64,000 bases of DNA from Bidens hawaiensis (Eukaryota; Streptophyta; Magnoliopsida; Asterales; Asteraceae): positions 62,001 through 126,000 of the forward strand of contig JAIQDT010004997.1 in the NCBI GenBank assembly GCA_021521415.1. The letters are read 5' to 3'. Position 1 is the first letter of the stretch; each line of letters opens with the position of its first letter. The notes beneath the pieces were generated by a model. That model searched no databases. It was not told the origin of the DNA and saw only the letters and a list, made by a program, of their open reading frames with translations. Below, piece after piece: positions 44,330-56,797 of this stretch. The position numbers were made by a program, and so were the translations under genes.

Positions 44330-47300
44330 CTAAAAGATATTAAGGACATGGTAATGAGTGTGACTTTCAGGAATGACCATGTCCCTTATATCCATCAAAT
44401 CTTCAGTGTGCAGGTAAGTCAGATCCTCATCTCTTTTGATGATCCCCAGTATTTTCCCATCAGAGTTTCTTAGCACATAATGACCATTTTCTTTATATTC
44501 TATCTCAGCTATTACACCATTCTTTTGAACTGTGTAATTGGGACGTGTCATTCTTCTTTCTGAGCCGATGCAGGCATTCATGTTTGACAATGGATGTTTA
44601 TCTTTAACATTCAACTTGTAATACGTTTCAACACTATTCATTTTCTTTAACTTTGTTGTCCTTCTTGATTTGTGGAGTTGAATTGTTTTCCAGCTTCTCT
44701 TTTCTTTTAGAAATGGGAATCCTCTATAAGCTTCATCTTTTAAGTATTTGGAGAGATCATTCTGTTGTCTTCCAGCCATCTTGTTTCTATTTCTATAATC
44801 ATATAAATTGAGATTGGCCATTCTTCCCAGTTGTTCTTGAGTGAATTCAGCAAAGTCACTCCTCACAACTACGTCTCTCAGTTGTCTACTTTCCATAATC
44901 ACTTTCAGAGATTCAAACACAGAATCATAGTAGAGTTCTCTATACAGATCCACATCTGAATGTGGTCTTGCTGTTCTTTGGGATCCATCCCTACTAGATT
45001 CACCTCTTCCACCTCTTCCTGTTTGTGGATATTTTCTTGAAATTGGAGGCCTGAATGGAATAGACTTCATCAGTTTTCTAGGCCCTAATTTGAAAGTTTT
45101 GATGTAGATTGACTCTACCATTTCAGGTGGGAGGTTAGCAAGTTCATCAAAGTCATATCATGCTTGTTCATTTAGAATAATCATCATCTTCTCTATCCCA
45201 TGATTGTTTGACAATCCTGCAGCCACAAACCTTCCATTAACAAAGCTTCTAGGGTACTCACCTTCCCTCAGAGCTTTTTCCCAGTCAGCCTTTTGAATAT
45301 TTAAAAGTTCTTTCAAATCTTCCTTTTCTAAGGCATTAAAAGTGGCATCATCCATTCCACCATGATTTATCATTATACCCCTCAATATCTTAATCATCTC
45401 TTCATTCTCCCAAAGAATTATAGGTTCATCAGTTGTTTCAGAATTTGATTCCTCTGGGATTGGGGTTTCAACATCAGGTTTTTCTTTTGATTTTACTTTT
45501 TCAGTTTGAACCTTTTGTTTCTCCCCTACAGTCATTAATTTTCTCTTCCTTTTGGGAGGTTCTTGTTCACTTTTTGATTGCTCAGTGGGGGGTTCAGGTT
45601 GGACCCTTTTCAATTTTTCTTTTCTTTTCAAGTTGTATTGATCCAACAATGATTCTTTTGATAACTTTTCTACTACCTCAGGCTTCAACCCTCTTTCTAA
45701 TAGGTATCCACGCATACCTCCAAACTTCTTTTTCAAGGCTTCAATCATTTTCTTTGACATATTTTTCTTTCACTTTCTCTCTTTCACTATTGTAGAGATC
45801 TTGAAGCTTGTCATGCTTGAAGTAGCTCAAATCTTTTTCAGGATACCCATGCTTTCTTAAATAATCTCTGTGTTTCTGAGCATCTCTATTCTTTTGTTGC
45901 ATAAGTCTTTTGATAGTGTCATTTTCTTTTTCTAATCTCTGCCTCAATTCCTCATCATTCATAACAACCAAAGTTTCAAAGCTTGTACCAAAGCTTCTCA
46001 ATTTCACAACCAATGGATGTTTTCTTTTAGCTTCCATCATACTCATCTCAATGTTTGCCCTTTGCTCCTCGGTCATTGTGATTTGAGGGGACACAACACT
46101 GGCAGCTTCAGCACCTTTTCCATCATTGTTATCATTATTATCGGTTCATTAGACTCATCCTCCTCTTCTGTTGATTCGTTAACTACATCGATTTTGGGCT
46201 CATCAGAGTTTGGATGTTCTGGGTTTTGTTCACTCACAATAGGAACATCAGGGACACCAATCATCCTTTCACCTGGTTTCAATGTCTGTAGAGGGACTGC
46301 CCTGATTGGACTATCTTCATCTCAGGAGTTTCCACATAACACTTGTTCCTTTCATCCCATTTCTCCTTCTTTACATTCAAATCATCTTTCATGCCTTGAT
46401 CAGTGGTTTTCCTTTTTCTAGAATAAGTCTTCTCAAATCTTCCCACATTCTCATGTATCCTTGAGGCTTTAGCCAACATCTCTTCTATTGATTCTTCTTT
46501 TTCCTTTTCAGGTTCATTTTCAGGTTCCTGTTGAGATTGTCTTGTAGTTTGAGCAAACACACTTACTACCAGAGCTAGGGAGTTATCAGCTTCCTCAACT
46601 CTTTTCAGCTTAATCAGTGCTTCAATAACATCTTGATCATCAACCTCTTCATTAATTACTTTGGCTACATTGTCTTGACTGATCAACTCTTCTTGTGTTG
46701 CTATCTCCTCAGCTGTCAGGGTTTGGGCTAGTATTTCCCTATCCCTTATCTCTCTTATTACATTCTAAAACTTTCTTCTTGCTTCAGCAGTAGCTTCTTC
46801 ATTATCTTTAAATAAAATATCTTTTTCAGGATTAGCCTCAACAAGCTCTTCTTCAACCACTTTTGCCTTTCCCTTTTCTAGTCTCCTCTGCTCATCTTCT
46901 TCATTCTCAGATTGTTCATAATCATCAATCTTTTTTCAAGTGCTTCTAACTCTGGATCAAACTCTACCCTCTTGGAGCTTTCAGGTTGTTCAGTTTCAGT
47001 GACAGGCTCAGTAGCAGTATCTCCCATATTGATTTCATCATTTCGAGTTTTTGTTAAAGCATTTGTGACCACATCAGAGGTAGCCACATTCTCTTCTTCA
47101 TTAGTCTGTTCAATTTCATCCTCTGCTTCATTAGACTCCTTCTCTCTCCATACAAAATTCATTATTTCATTATTAACATCATAGTTTTCCTCTCCTACAT
47201 CAGATTTATCTCCTTCATAATCAGCATCCTCTATCCTTCTTTCATCACTTTCCTCCTCATCATCATAGGCATTCAGGATGCTTGTCAAACCATTCGCAGT

Positions 47301-48818
47301 CTCCACACCTGTATCTTTTTTAGTTTCAACACTCACCATAGCATCAGTTGGCATATTTACATTCCCCCCTGTTTTAAGGCAGCTGAGGTCTTCTCAACCT
47401 CCTGCTCCAGGGTTTGAATTCTTAATCTTGCACGGACCAACTGATATAGCAACATCACATTTTCCTGTGTTACTTCTTCAATTCTTTTCTCAATGTTGCA
47501 TTTTCTAACATCAAGTCCAAATTTCTTTGAAATAAGTCTGTGTCAGTATGTGGTGTTTTAGGTGGTGATGTAGTGAAGTGTTCAGGTTCAGATTGTTCTA
47601 GGTTTGGGATTTGAGTTTGTATAATGGGTTGTGGTGGTGATTGTGTATGGGGTGGGCTTGGAATAAATGAATCTGTTTGAATTGGGCTAATGGTTGTTGG
47701 TGTTAGTGGTGTTGGAGATGTATGAGTTGATGTTTCATGATGGCTCAAGGTTAAGGTTTGGGTGGGTGATTGAGGTTGTGGTGATTCATTTGTTGTTTGA
47801 ATAGGTAGGTCAGTTGGTAATGGTTGGTGTGGTGGAGTTTGTGGTGGTTATTGTATTGGTTGGTTAAGTGGTAAAGGTTGGTTCTCCCCCTGATCAAATA
47901 CATCAGCATTCATGGCTACTCCAGCCCCTCCTTCATTTCTATCATCATTATTATCTCCATCATCAGAATCATCATTATCACCCTCAACATCAACTTCCTC
48001 TTCTTCCTCTTCTGAGCTCAACTCAGGTACTGGCATAATCTCCAGATCATGGTTCAATAACCATGGTAAAGTTTCAAAAGGAATGTTTGGATTATATCTA
48101 TTGGCATTCCCAAATTTTTAATTCGTTTAAAGGTGTTCGGATTCTGCAGAGTACGAGTAATGCCTATGGTGGGTAAATCTCGCAACTCCCTGTTGAAAAT
48201 TATCTGCAAAAATCTGGGATATTGCAGAAACCTATCCTTCTCAGCCTTCTTTAAATTTGTTACCAATCCTTCAAAGATCGTCTTGGAGATATTGAATAGT
48301 AGGTCACAAATGATTGCAACTGTAGCCTTTCCTTGGAGCAAATCCTTGAACTACATGGTGAATTAAAAATCTGTATATCAAAGAGAAAAATCCCTTTTGG
48401 AATTGCCCATCATGTACTGTCCCCTGGTATCCCATAGTCTGTTCAAATATTCTCAGCAGGTGATCAGTGTTGAAGTTGATATGATTGTGGTCGTCATCGT
48501 GTAACTGCAAACATCTTCTGATCATTGGTTCCATGATTTGAATATCTTGTCTTGCCACTGTTGCTTCGATCCTTCGACCATTTATGTCATCAAACAGTGT
48601 TGCAGAGCGCCAGAAATCCAGTGAGTGATTTCTATAAATGATTGGACACTCAGTGAAGGAAAAAACGAACATTTGATCTCAACAACCAAGTTATCATCAT
48701 CGCCACCTCTTCAATGTAAGGAGTAATCTGCAACAAGGCACACATATTATACTTCTTTTCAAAGGGATACTTCGGTTGTTCATTATCTGCTATGTCTGTT
48801 CTTCGACAAGTTTGTAAC
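44330..48818 (-). pseudogene. Extra ORF of copia D, env-like position, about 1450 codons, several breaks
   Basis: Starts behind a 3' splice site at 48819. N-terminal block: KYPFEKKYNMCALLQITPYI, then CPIIYRNHSLDFWRSATLFD, MIRRCLQL, LLRIFEQTMGYQG, FLIHHVVQGFAPRKG, LLFNISKTIFEGLVTNL and RFLQYPRFLQIIF; this is shared with the extra ORF of E. Then follow an acidic run (EEEEEEVDVEGDNDD), a Pro/Thr/Ser-rich part (47850-47500), a short coiled coil (LDLMLENATLRKEL), long Glu/Lys-rich segments (47354-45158) and a basic C-terminal part (45121-44330) with an RGGRGESSRDG patch and NGHYVLRNSDGKILGI. About eight frame changes or stops, yet long open stretches. No membrane segment or enzyme motif seen. Function unknown. 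Confidence 0.6.
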
Positions 48819-48910
48819 CTAAACACAAAAACAGAGTGTTATCATATAAATATATAATCGAAGCCCATTATAGTCTAATCATGATCGGAAAACACATTAT
48901 TATTGCTTAC
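48819..48910 (-). other. Predicted 92-bp intron in the leader of the D extra ORF
   Basis: On the minus strand: donor ACTCG|GTAAGC at 48910, acceptor TGTTTTTGTGTTTAG|G at 48819, with AT-rich sequence between. Both sites fit plant consensus and the size is normal for a plant intron. The upstream exon (to about 49035) has no ATG, so it would be a 5'-untranslated leader. Confidence 0.5.
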
Positions 48911-49010
48911 CGAGTCGGAATTAGAGGGCTGATTAAAGTTAGGGTTTGGATTAGAGACGAATGTGATAAGTCGGTTTAGGTTTCTTTGTGAATAAGCAGT
49001 TGCAGTGGAA

Positions 49011-49070
49011 GGAGAGAGAGAGAGGGAAAAATAATGTTGAAAAATAACTCTAACTCCTTCTTATATACCT
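49011..49070 (-). promoter_or_regulatory. Predicted internal promoter of the D extra ORF
   Basis: The minus strand has a TATA box, GGTATATAAGAAGG, at 49057-49070, then about 30 bp later TTTCCCTCTCTCTCTCTCC (49009-49027), a pyrimidine-rich leader common in plant genes. The nearest TRCCCGR motif ends about 95 bp upstream of the TATA box, the same arrangement as in the LTR. Internal transcription is an inference. Confidence 0.5.
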
Positions 49071-49159
49071 TTCGAAAGTGGGTTTTAAATTCATTTGTCG
49101 TGTAGTGAATTATTAGCTGTCAAACATAATAACCTTATCTATTTAAAAACAGTAACAGC

Positions 49160-50275
49160 TAAACCTTACCCGATACAATCAAAATCTAAAACTTTGCTTG
49201 GTAAAATTTTCATTATTTAAATTGACAAAGTTTGCCTGGTACCGTCCATATACAAACCTTGCTTGGTTAAATTAAGTAATTTAAAGTCAAGATATAATAA
49301 AGAAAGCTTACCCGAAATACCAGATTTCTTGAGAACCAAATCACAAGATAGATAATCAAGTATAAAATCATCAAATAAACAATCATGCTAGGAATCAATT
49401 AAGATACCCATATAAAATTCTCAATTTTAAATTAAAATTCCTAAATTAGCATAAACCCTATCAGTACAAGAAACACATTCAATCAAACATACTTTGATGC
49501 ACTGTGTGCCCGAGCAACCTTCATAAAAGTACAAAGTGTGCCCGAACAATCTTCTTATGCAAAGTATACCCGAATAACCTTCCTAGAGTATAAAGTGTGC
49601 CCAAAAAGATATCAAGCAGAAGGTGTACCTGAAAAGTCAAATTTCGAAATTAAAAAGTATATTGGGGAAACAAAAGTGTACCCGAAATATAAAGTGTGCC
49701 TAGAAGACAAGGTCTGCCTGGAAACACTTGTAATTTTAAAGAAATCATACCCATAAATAACACAAAGCATGCTTGGAATTAAGCATAAAACACTTAAGTG
49801 TGCTATAGTCTAAAATTTCAAAGCTTGCCCTGAAATCCTATATTAGCACAACGCTTTCTAGGATAATCATATTCAAACATCAGGTATGCCCGGGAACAAA
49901 ACTAAACAGTTTTAGTCTACCCGAAAAACTTCAAATCATCAAATCATACCCGAAAATGACAAACTTAGATAAAAACATCTAAGTGTGTCCGGATAGGTTA
50001 AAAAGCATAAAACCTTACCCGAAAAACATATTCAATCATAAACAATCAGGCTTGCCCGGAAAGTGACTAATCTTAGTAAACTCTACCCGAAAAGTATCAA
50101 ATACTTAAAAGCATGCCCGAAAATAGTAAACTTAGATAAAAGTATCTAAGTGTACTCGGAAAGGTTATAAAACATTAAACCTTACCCGAAAATACATATT
50201 CAACCATATTCAACTGTTTTGTGCCCGGGAAGGTTAGAAAACATCAAACCTTGCCCGAACCTACATATTCAACCT
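49160..50275. promoter_or_regulatory. TRCCCGR motif array upstream of the D extra ORF
   Basis: About 23 copies of CTTACCCGA, GTGCCCGAA, CATGCCCGAAAA and near variants (TGCCTGG, TACTCGG) lie in 1.1 kb, nearly all in the same orientation on +, spaced about 25-70 bp apart in otherwise unique AT-rich sequence. The D LTR has the same motif. It is a dispersed motif cluster and not a tandem repeat. Confidence 0.65.
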
Positions 50276-52124
50276 ATTTAAGGTAAAATTCAACACTTTT
50301 TGACTTAAACCACTTGTCGAAGACATTTGTCAGTTTTGTATCATTACAGATCATAGTTTAAGAGCAAATGGTGCATTTAGAGATCAAATTTTAGTTTTTA
50401 TCTTCTCAAAACATTTTCTTTCTTTAACTGAAAAGATCTCAAGAATGAGATCATATTGACTAAGTAGCTTTTTCAATACTTCATCCTCAGCATTATTATG
50501 ACTACAAAGACAGGTCAACAACAGGTCTAGACTTAACATGATTTTCATCACTTTGGTGATATTATTAAGTTTCAATTAAGTTTGCATAAAGTTTAATGGA
50601 TAACACATGTTTTGTTATGATGCTCCTTATCTATCCTCAAGGCTTATTTGGCTTTCTCCAGATCACCCCAATTTGACTTTGACCCCCTGGTTTTGGTTAA
50701 AAACATTTAATGACAGAACATATTTTTTTTTTTTGAAAATTCATAAGATATTTCTTTTCAAATTTACAAACATATGTGAGGTTGAACATTGAACTTACAT
50801 GCCACGCAATTCGGACTTACAGGCCTTTCATTCAGGATGTTTAAAGGACTTATATGATTGCCTCTACCCTTGTAGTTCTGGAATTAACCCTCATGTTTGT
50901 ATTTTCTCAATAAAATTTGTGAACATGTATCAACTTTTGGTTGACAAAATATTTGAAATTAAAGTAGTTCACAGATGTTCTTTGTCATTCTTTAAAAGAT
51001 GTTTCATTTTGGGTAACCAAAGACCAAAAGGCTTGTGCATGACTGGATAATCACTTTTCTGCCTATCATTTGAAAAGATTTATCTTGGAATATGAATAAA
51101 CAACAATGTAACTCCACATAAATCTTAGCATTTTCTTTATGTTTATATCACCCCAGATTTTACATATCATGAGAAAGCAACCATACATGTTAATGACAGT
51201 ACACAGAGTCCTTTTAGCCTAATAAATCCATAAGATTGGCTAAGTAGTCAATGTACTATCATTTCCCATTAATATTTAGTTTAATATTCAATCACCCCAA
51301 TGTCTCTTAATTGTCAGGAGTAATGGTTATCCTATTTGACCACAAGTGTTCAACAGGACCAAACATACATGAAAATATATGTCCTTTCAAAGTCAGAGCT
51401 ATTGACATAGTTTTAAGTGAATGAATAGAGACCAAGTTATAATTGCCCAAAATGCTTTTATTTTTCTTGTTAATGACTATACTTTTAATCTTTGCAGATT
51501 ACAGGACCAAACATACACAAGTGTATGTCCTTCCAACTAGGCAAATGACATAATTTTCAGCAAAGATAACTACTTGAGACTTTTCATTGAAAAATCCTTC
51601 TTTTAAGCTTCTATAAAGCTTGAACTGAATAGTGTTATCATTTCTCTACACCATTAACAACTTGCTCATGTTTTGATCAAAATTTTGTGATTAAGCAAAA
51701 ATTCATTTGAAAGCTTTAATTTTGACATAAACACATATTTTTACATAAACAGTTGTAACATATTCAAATCTTAATCATTCTTAAACATCATCAACACAAG
51801 TAGACATTTCTAACATTCATATCCTATCTTAATAAAATCAAGATGATCAGATAACATACATATTCAAGCATTTATTGACACATAATCACTCATGACATCA
51901 GATAAGCATTTAATTAGTTTAATCAATTCAAACTACTTATCATTATATCAAAATAGTTAATTGTTAAGCAATCAAAAGTAGCAAATGACATCTAAATTGC
52001 ACTGATAGTCACTTAAACACATATAAGTTATCATCAAACAAGTAACATATGCAAACATATTCAATCAACATTCAGTATGTGTGACTTTATTCAAGACTAA
52101 TCAATTAGCACATAGAGACACACA
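50276..52124 (-). other. Spacer between D pol and motif array
   Basis: No coding sequence is convincing. It contains two similar hairpin words, GGACCAAACATACA..TGTATGTCC (51357-51385 and 51504-51533), and CACCCCA-type words at 50667, 51151 and 51294. The pol stop is at 52125. Confidence 0.5.
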
Positions 52125-53223
52125 CTAAGCACACATCCTCAATAACACCTCATCTGAGTTGATCATTCCCAGGGCTTTCAAAAGAAAGTTGAATCTGGTT
52201 ATGTCAAGTGGCTTGGTGAATAGGTCAGCCAAGTTGTCACTTGTATCAACTCTTTGCATTTCAATCAAACCTTTTTCACTACAATCTCTTATGAAGTGAT
52301 GTATCATTTCAATATGCTTAGTCTTAGACTGTTGCACTGGATTTTTAACAGTAAAATAAGAAGCAGTATTATCAATGAAAATAGGAGTGTTCAAAAAATT
52401 CAAACCATAATCCAGCATTTGGTTCTGAATCTAGAGAACTCGGGCACAGCAAGCAGATGCAACAACATATTTAGCTTCTGCAGTTGAGATTGAGACAGTT
52501 GTTTGCTTCTTGCATTGCCATGACACTAGCCTTTCTCCCAAAAATTGACATCCACCTGAAGTTGACTTCCTGCTCATGTTGCAGCCATCATAATCACTGT
52601 CTGTGTAGGCAATAAGGTCAAAAGATTGATTCTTTGGATACCAGATTCCTATGTCTGGTCTTCCCTTCAAATATCTAAAAATTCTTTTGACAGTATTCAT
52701 GTGGGAGACTTTTGAACTTGCTTGGAATCTTGCACATACACACACTCAGCATACATATGTCAGGTCTTGTGGCAGTTAGGTACATCAGGGATCCAATATT
52801 AGCTCTATATTCATGTTCATCCACAGGATCCCCCTTTTCATCAGCAATCATCTTTTCTTTGGTGTTCATTGGAGTTGAAACTTTCTTGTATTCATGAAAT
52901 TTGAACTTGTTCAAAATGTCCTGCACATATTTAGTTTGGTGAATGAAGATTCCTCAGCTTTCTGTTGAACTTGCAGTCCTAAGAAGAAGTTCATTTCTCC
53001 CATAGAACTCATGTTGTATTTGGACTTCATTACCCCTTCAAACTCCATGCACATTTGTTCATTTGTTGAACCAAAGATAATATCATCCACATAGACTTGC
53101 AATAGCAGCAAATCTGATCCATTTCTTTTGTAGAAGAGATTCTTGTCAATGACTCCACTTTGGAAACCATTTTCAAGAATATGATTTGACAGCTCATCAT
53201 ACCATGCTCTAGGAGCCTGATGC
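52125..53223 (-). pseudogene. Copia D reverse transcriptase C-terminus and RNase H
   Basis: Begins at the F insertion with HQAPRAWYDELSNHILENGF, then DLLLLQVYVDDIIFGSTNEQ (YVDD kept), MGEMNFFLGLQVQQK, and after frame changes MQDILNKFKFHEYKKVSTPM, YRANIGSLMYLTATRPDI, MNTVKRIFRYLKGRPDIGIW, LIAYTDSDYDGCNMSRKSTS (RNase H Asp), SWQCKKQTTVSISTAEAKYV (Glu) and HHFIRDCSEKGLIEM, LADLFTKPLD, ending at 52125. The pattern is Sirevirus-like. Three or four frame breaks or stops make it inactive even apart from the insertion. Confidence 0.8.
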
Positions 53224-54141
53224 TGTTGGACTCGGTCTGCCCAAGAAACATACAATATTGATGTGGCTAGTGCGTTATGATCCAAGTAGGGTCATACCCA
53301 ATAACAAGCTAGACAAACAACATAGATATTTGTTTAAATGATGTGATCATAGTAAATAAATATCAACACTTGATTTTCGGAATTGGTTTTCTAAACAATT
53401 GCACTTGAAAGAATAATAAATTATATGGATAATTTATTTTAGAGATATTAATTCATAGTGTTATTTAATTGGTTAAATAACATCAAAGAGAGTAGTATGT
53501 AAATATTGTTGCTTGGATCTTGTAACATGTATCATAATGTTACATGTAACAAAAAAAATGTGCATGCAACAAACATGAAGGTTGTGTAACAAAATTTGAA
53601 ATTCAAATTTTGTGTGGGACCCACTTGTGGCCCACCCCTTTATGGGGAAACACACAAACCCAACACATGACATGCATTATTCCTTTGTTGGTTTACATAT
53701 CCAAGAACTCTCTCTCTCTCTCTCTCCCTCTCCAAGCTCTCTCTTTTTCATTCTTTGCAAGACAAATCCTTGTTTTTCTCTCCATATTTTCGGCTAAAGA
53801 ACAAGGATTGGAGGTGTTCATAATCAAGTACAAATCCTAGCTAAAGTGGTGTCTTGTTGGTGGCTTGGGGTATACTAGCTTGAGGCATTCGGTTTTGAAG
53901 GCTTGCATTCACAAACCGTCATCTCCTTCATCTTTCTTGCATCTTGAAAGGTTGTATTACATAAACCTCTTTGAATGTTGTTTATGTATGCATGTAAATT
54001 CGTATATGGATCTGGGGCTTGGGTTTTACATATAAACGGGTTTTATATTAATCTAAATAACAAGATTTAAAACTAATTAATCCGCTACGTTTTCTATATA
54101 ATGGGTTATATGGACTTTGATAATCTTGTTAAAACCCAACA
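53224..54141 (+). mobile_element. 5' LTR of copia F
   Basis: Runs TGTTGGACTCGGTCTGCCC to GTTAAAACCCAACA. Internal marks are a CTCTCTCTCTCT tract (53708-53730), preceded by GACATGCATTATTCC, and TTCGGCTAAAGAACAAGG. It matches the 3' copy at 60521 almost throughout. Confidence 0.9.
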
Positions 54142-54142
54142 A

Positions 54143-54156
54143 TGGCATCAAGAGCC
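54143..54156 (+). other. Primer-binding site of copia F
   Basis: TGGCATCAAGAGCC lies one base after the LTR. It resembles the initiator Met-tRNA site TGGTATCAGAGCC with a change and an extra A. Confidence 0.6.
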
Positions 54157-55751
54157 GCTTATACGGATACATGCATCAATAGATCTAAAACTTTGCGGGT
54201 TTTATGGTGTGGTTCATCATATGGCCGAAATTTTTGGGGCTTTTGGTTACCCCTTAGTTCTTCAAGGTTATATTTTACATGCATGTCCTAATCTTGAAGA
54301 ATTAAGTCATTTGGATGATTGGTTGTTTTGTTTGGACAAAACCCGAAACTTTCGGTTTTATTATCCTTGGCCGAAAGTTTGAGGTTCACAAGGGGAACCA
54401 TTTTTAGACATGTAATACTTGCATATTTGGATGTGCATTTGGATGTTCATAACCTAGCCATAACCTTGTGTTTGGATGTGTGTTTGTGTTGTGATTTATT
54501 CAATATTCAATTTGGTTGTAATATTATTTTATTTGGGTTTGTAATCTATTTATTCTTTCATATTGGTTTGTAATAATAAGTAGATTAGTTGTGTTTCTTT
54601 TACTAGAGAAAAATATATTAGAATATATTTTTTGTATAAGAAGAAGCAACAAAGTTACGGTTTTGGTTTTGGGCCTTAATGGACCTTATAGTCCAAGATG
54701 GGATTCTAGCCCAAAGACCAAAGCCCAAACTTGGAGGCCCATGGAAGCAAGGAGCTGAAGTTGGAGCCCAATTGGAAGCCCAAATAAAGTGGAAGACTTA
54801 CAACACAAGGTGGACACTTGTAGCATATGGATGCGGGATCAAGTGGGAGTTCACCGACGCATGCCTTGTGTCATTCTCTTCCCTTAGGAGAGACCTTTTT
54901 GCACACTTGTTTCGGTCAACAAATATTGTCATATTAGGTGGCTATGGTTATGAACTTGTGGTTGTTTATTTAAGCTTGCATGGTTGATTTATATTTTTTG
55001 TTTTATCTTATTTAGATAAAGATAATTAACAAACTTAATATCAACAACTTGCATAAAATTGGTTCCTTAGAAATCATTAGGTAATAAAATTGGTTTTATT
55101 AAAGGATAATGATTTCACAACAAAATGGGTTTTATTAAAAGGAACTTTGAAAATGGGTTTTCAAATAAAGTACCATACATTTGAATGCATGCAAATGCAA
55201 GGTACATAGTTTTCCAATCTAGAATTTAGAAAACTTGAATCCCTTTTTAAACAACAAGTTAAACACCATCCTTTTATACAACACTTAAGTCGCTTGTAGA
55301 CTTGATGTGGGGTAAGGAACACCTAACCACATTTAAGAAAACTTGTGATCTTAAGGTTGTTTTACAATACTTTTGGGATGAGGGTCACCAAACCACTTGT
55401 ATGTGTAAACTCACACGTGTGTGTAAGTAGGACGACTTAATTTGGAAACCATGTGAATAGGGTCACCGGCACATGGGGTTCAAAGGTGTTGATGGAATTA
55501 AACATGCCAACTAAACATATGATGTTTAATCGATCCCATAAAACTAGAAGTTGCAAAGGGTTGCAATTGTCAAACGTTGACTACCTTGTTAATTTGAATA
55601 GTGGGATAAAGGTCACCTAACTACTATTTGAATGAAATGTTGGATTCTAGATTTTAATCAATAATTGTCTTAGAGACATTAAAGGGTATTAAAGATTAAA
55701 ATTTATTGATATCGAAAATACGAATTTGAACTTTGTTAAATTCTTTAATAG
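54157..55751 (+). other. Long leader of copia F
   Basis: 1.6 kb between primer site and gag without a recognisable domain. ORFs at 54101-54382 and 54679-54987 are not similar to any family I know. AAGCCCAA words recur at 54710-54785. Confidence 0.5.
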
Positions 55752-56797
55752 ATGGCTGCAAACAATCCACCGAACGTTATTATCCCTCACGTGCATAATT
55801 TATCACTTAGATCCATTCTGGATAAGGATCTTTAAACTTTAACTTTATAGACTGGTATCGAAACTTGAGAATTGTTCTCAAGCAAGAGAAGAAGTCCTAT
55901 ATATTAGACGATCCTATTCCCGATGAGCCCGATGTCAACAACTTGGATACCTATGCGGAATGGTTGAAATATACCGAGGATTCAGTGCAAGTTTCTTGCC
56001 TCATGTTGGGAACAATGATTCCCGAGATCCAAAAGGATTTCGAGAATCATGGGGCGTATGACATGATAACCCAGCTTAAGGAAATGTTCCTTACTCAAGC
56101 TAGGGTGGAGCGCTTCGAAACGGTTCGAGCACTTCATGCATGTCATATGGAAGAAACCCAATCCGTGTCATCTTATGTGCTTAAGATGAAAAGCCATATT
56201 AATCGGCTTGAACGGCTTAACTGTCCCGTCTCAAAAGAGTTTGCCACGGATTTGATCCTGAACGGCCTAACTAAAAGGTTTGAGACATTCGTCATGAACT
56301 ATAACATGAACGGATGGGACAAAAGCATTGGTGAGCTTCACGCAATGCTTAAAACAGCTGAAGCCGGCATGGGTAAAAAGGTTTTACCCGTTCTCACGAT
56401 CAATGAGGGTGGCTTGAAGAAGAGGCATCACCCGGAACCAAAAGCAAAGGTTGTCGTTGGTAAGGGACAAGTCAAGAAGGGGTTCAAGGGAAAAGCAAAG
56501 GCGAAACCAAAACACAAGAAGCTAAAGGTTAGCGATGAGGATCTGTGCTTTGGTTGTGGGGAGATAGGTCACTGGATGAGAAATTGTCCAACCTATCTCA
56601 AGGTGTTGAAAGCTAAGTGGGATGCAGGGCAAACCTCAGGTACAACTTTCATGATCAATATTGATCTTAATATTATTTCTTCTAACACATGGGTATTAGA
56701 TACCAGATGTGGAACTCATATTTGCAATTCATTGCAGGGGTTCAAAAGAAGAAATGATTTCAAGAAAGGAGATGTAAGTCTCTTCATGGGCAATTGA
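55752..56797 (+). pseudogene. Copia F gag and protease start
   Basis: ATG at 55752 (MAANNPPNVIIPHVHNLSLR), stops and a shift near 55830-55870, then an open frame: DWYRNLRIVLKQEKKSYIL, DDPIPDEPDVNNLDTYAEWL, TQARVERFETVRALHACHM, SYVLKMKSHINRLERLNCPV and a Lys-rich stretch. The zinc knuckle CFGCGEIGHWMRNC (CX2CX4HX4C) is intact. The protease motif reads WVLDTRCGTHIC, with Arg replacing the Gly of the active-site DTG. A stop comes after FMGN at 56795. Confidence 0.85.

Noticed and set aside
49160..50275. Possible CRISPR-like or satellite array
   Set aside because: The repeated unit is only 7-9 bp with variants and irregular spacing, and the genome is plant. A dispersed motif cluster fits better.
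54101..54987. Two ORFs (93 and 102 codons) in the leader of copia F
   Set aside because: The first starts inside the LTR end and spans the primer site; neither has a recognisable domain. Kept only as leader sequence.
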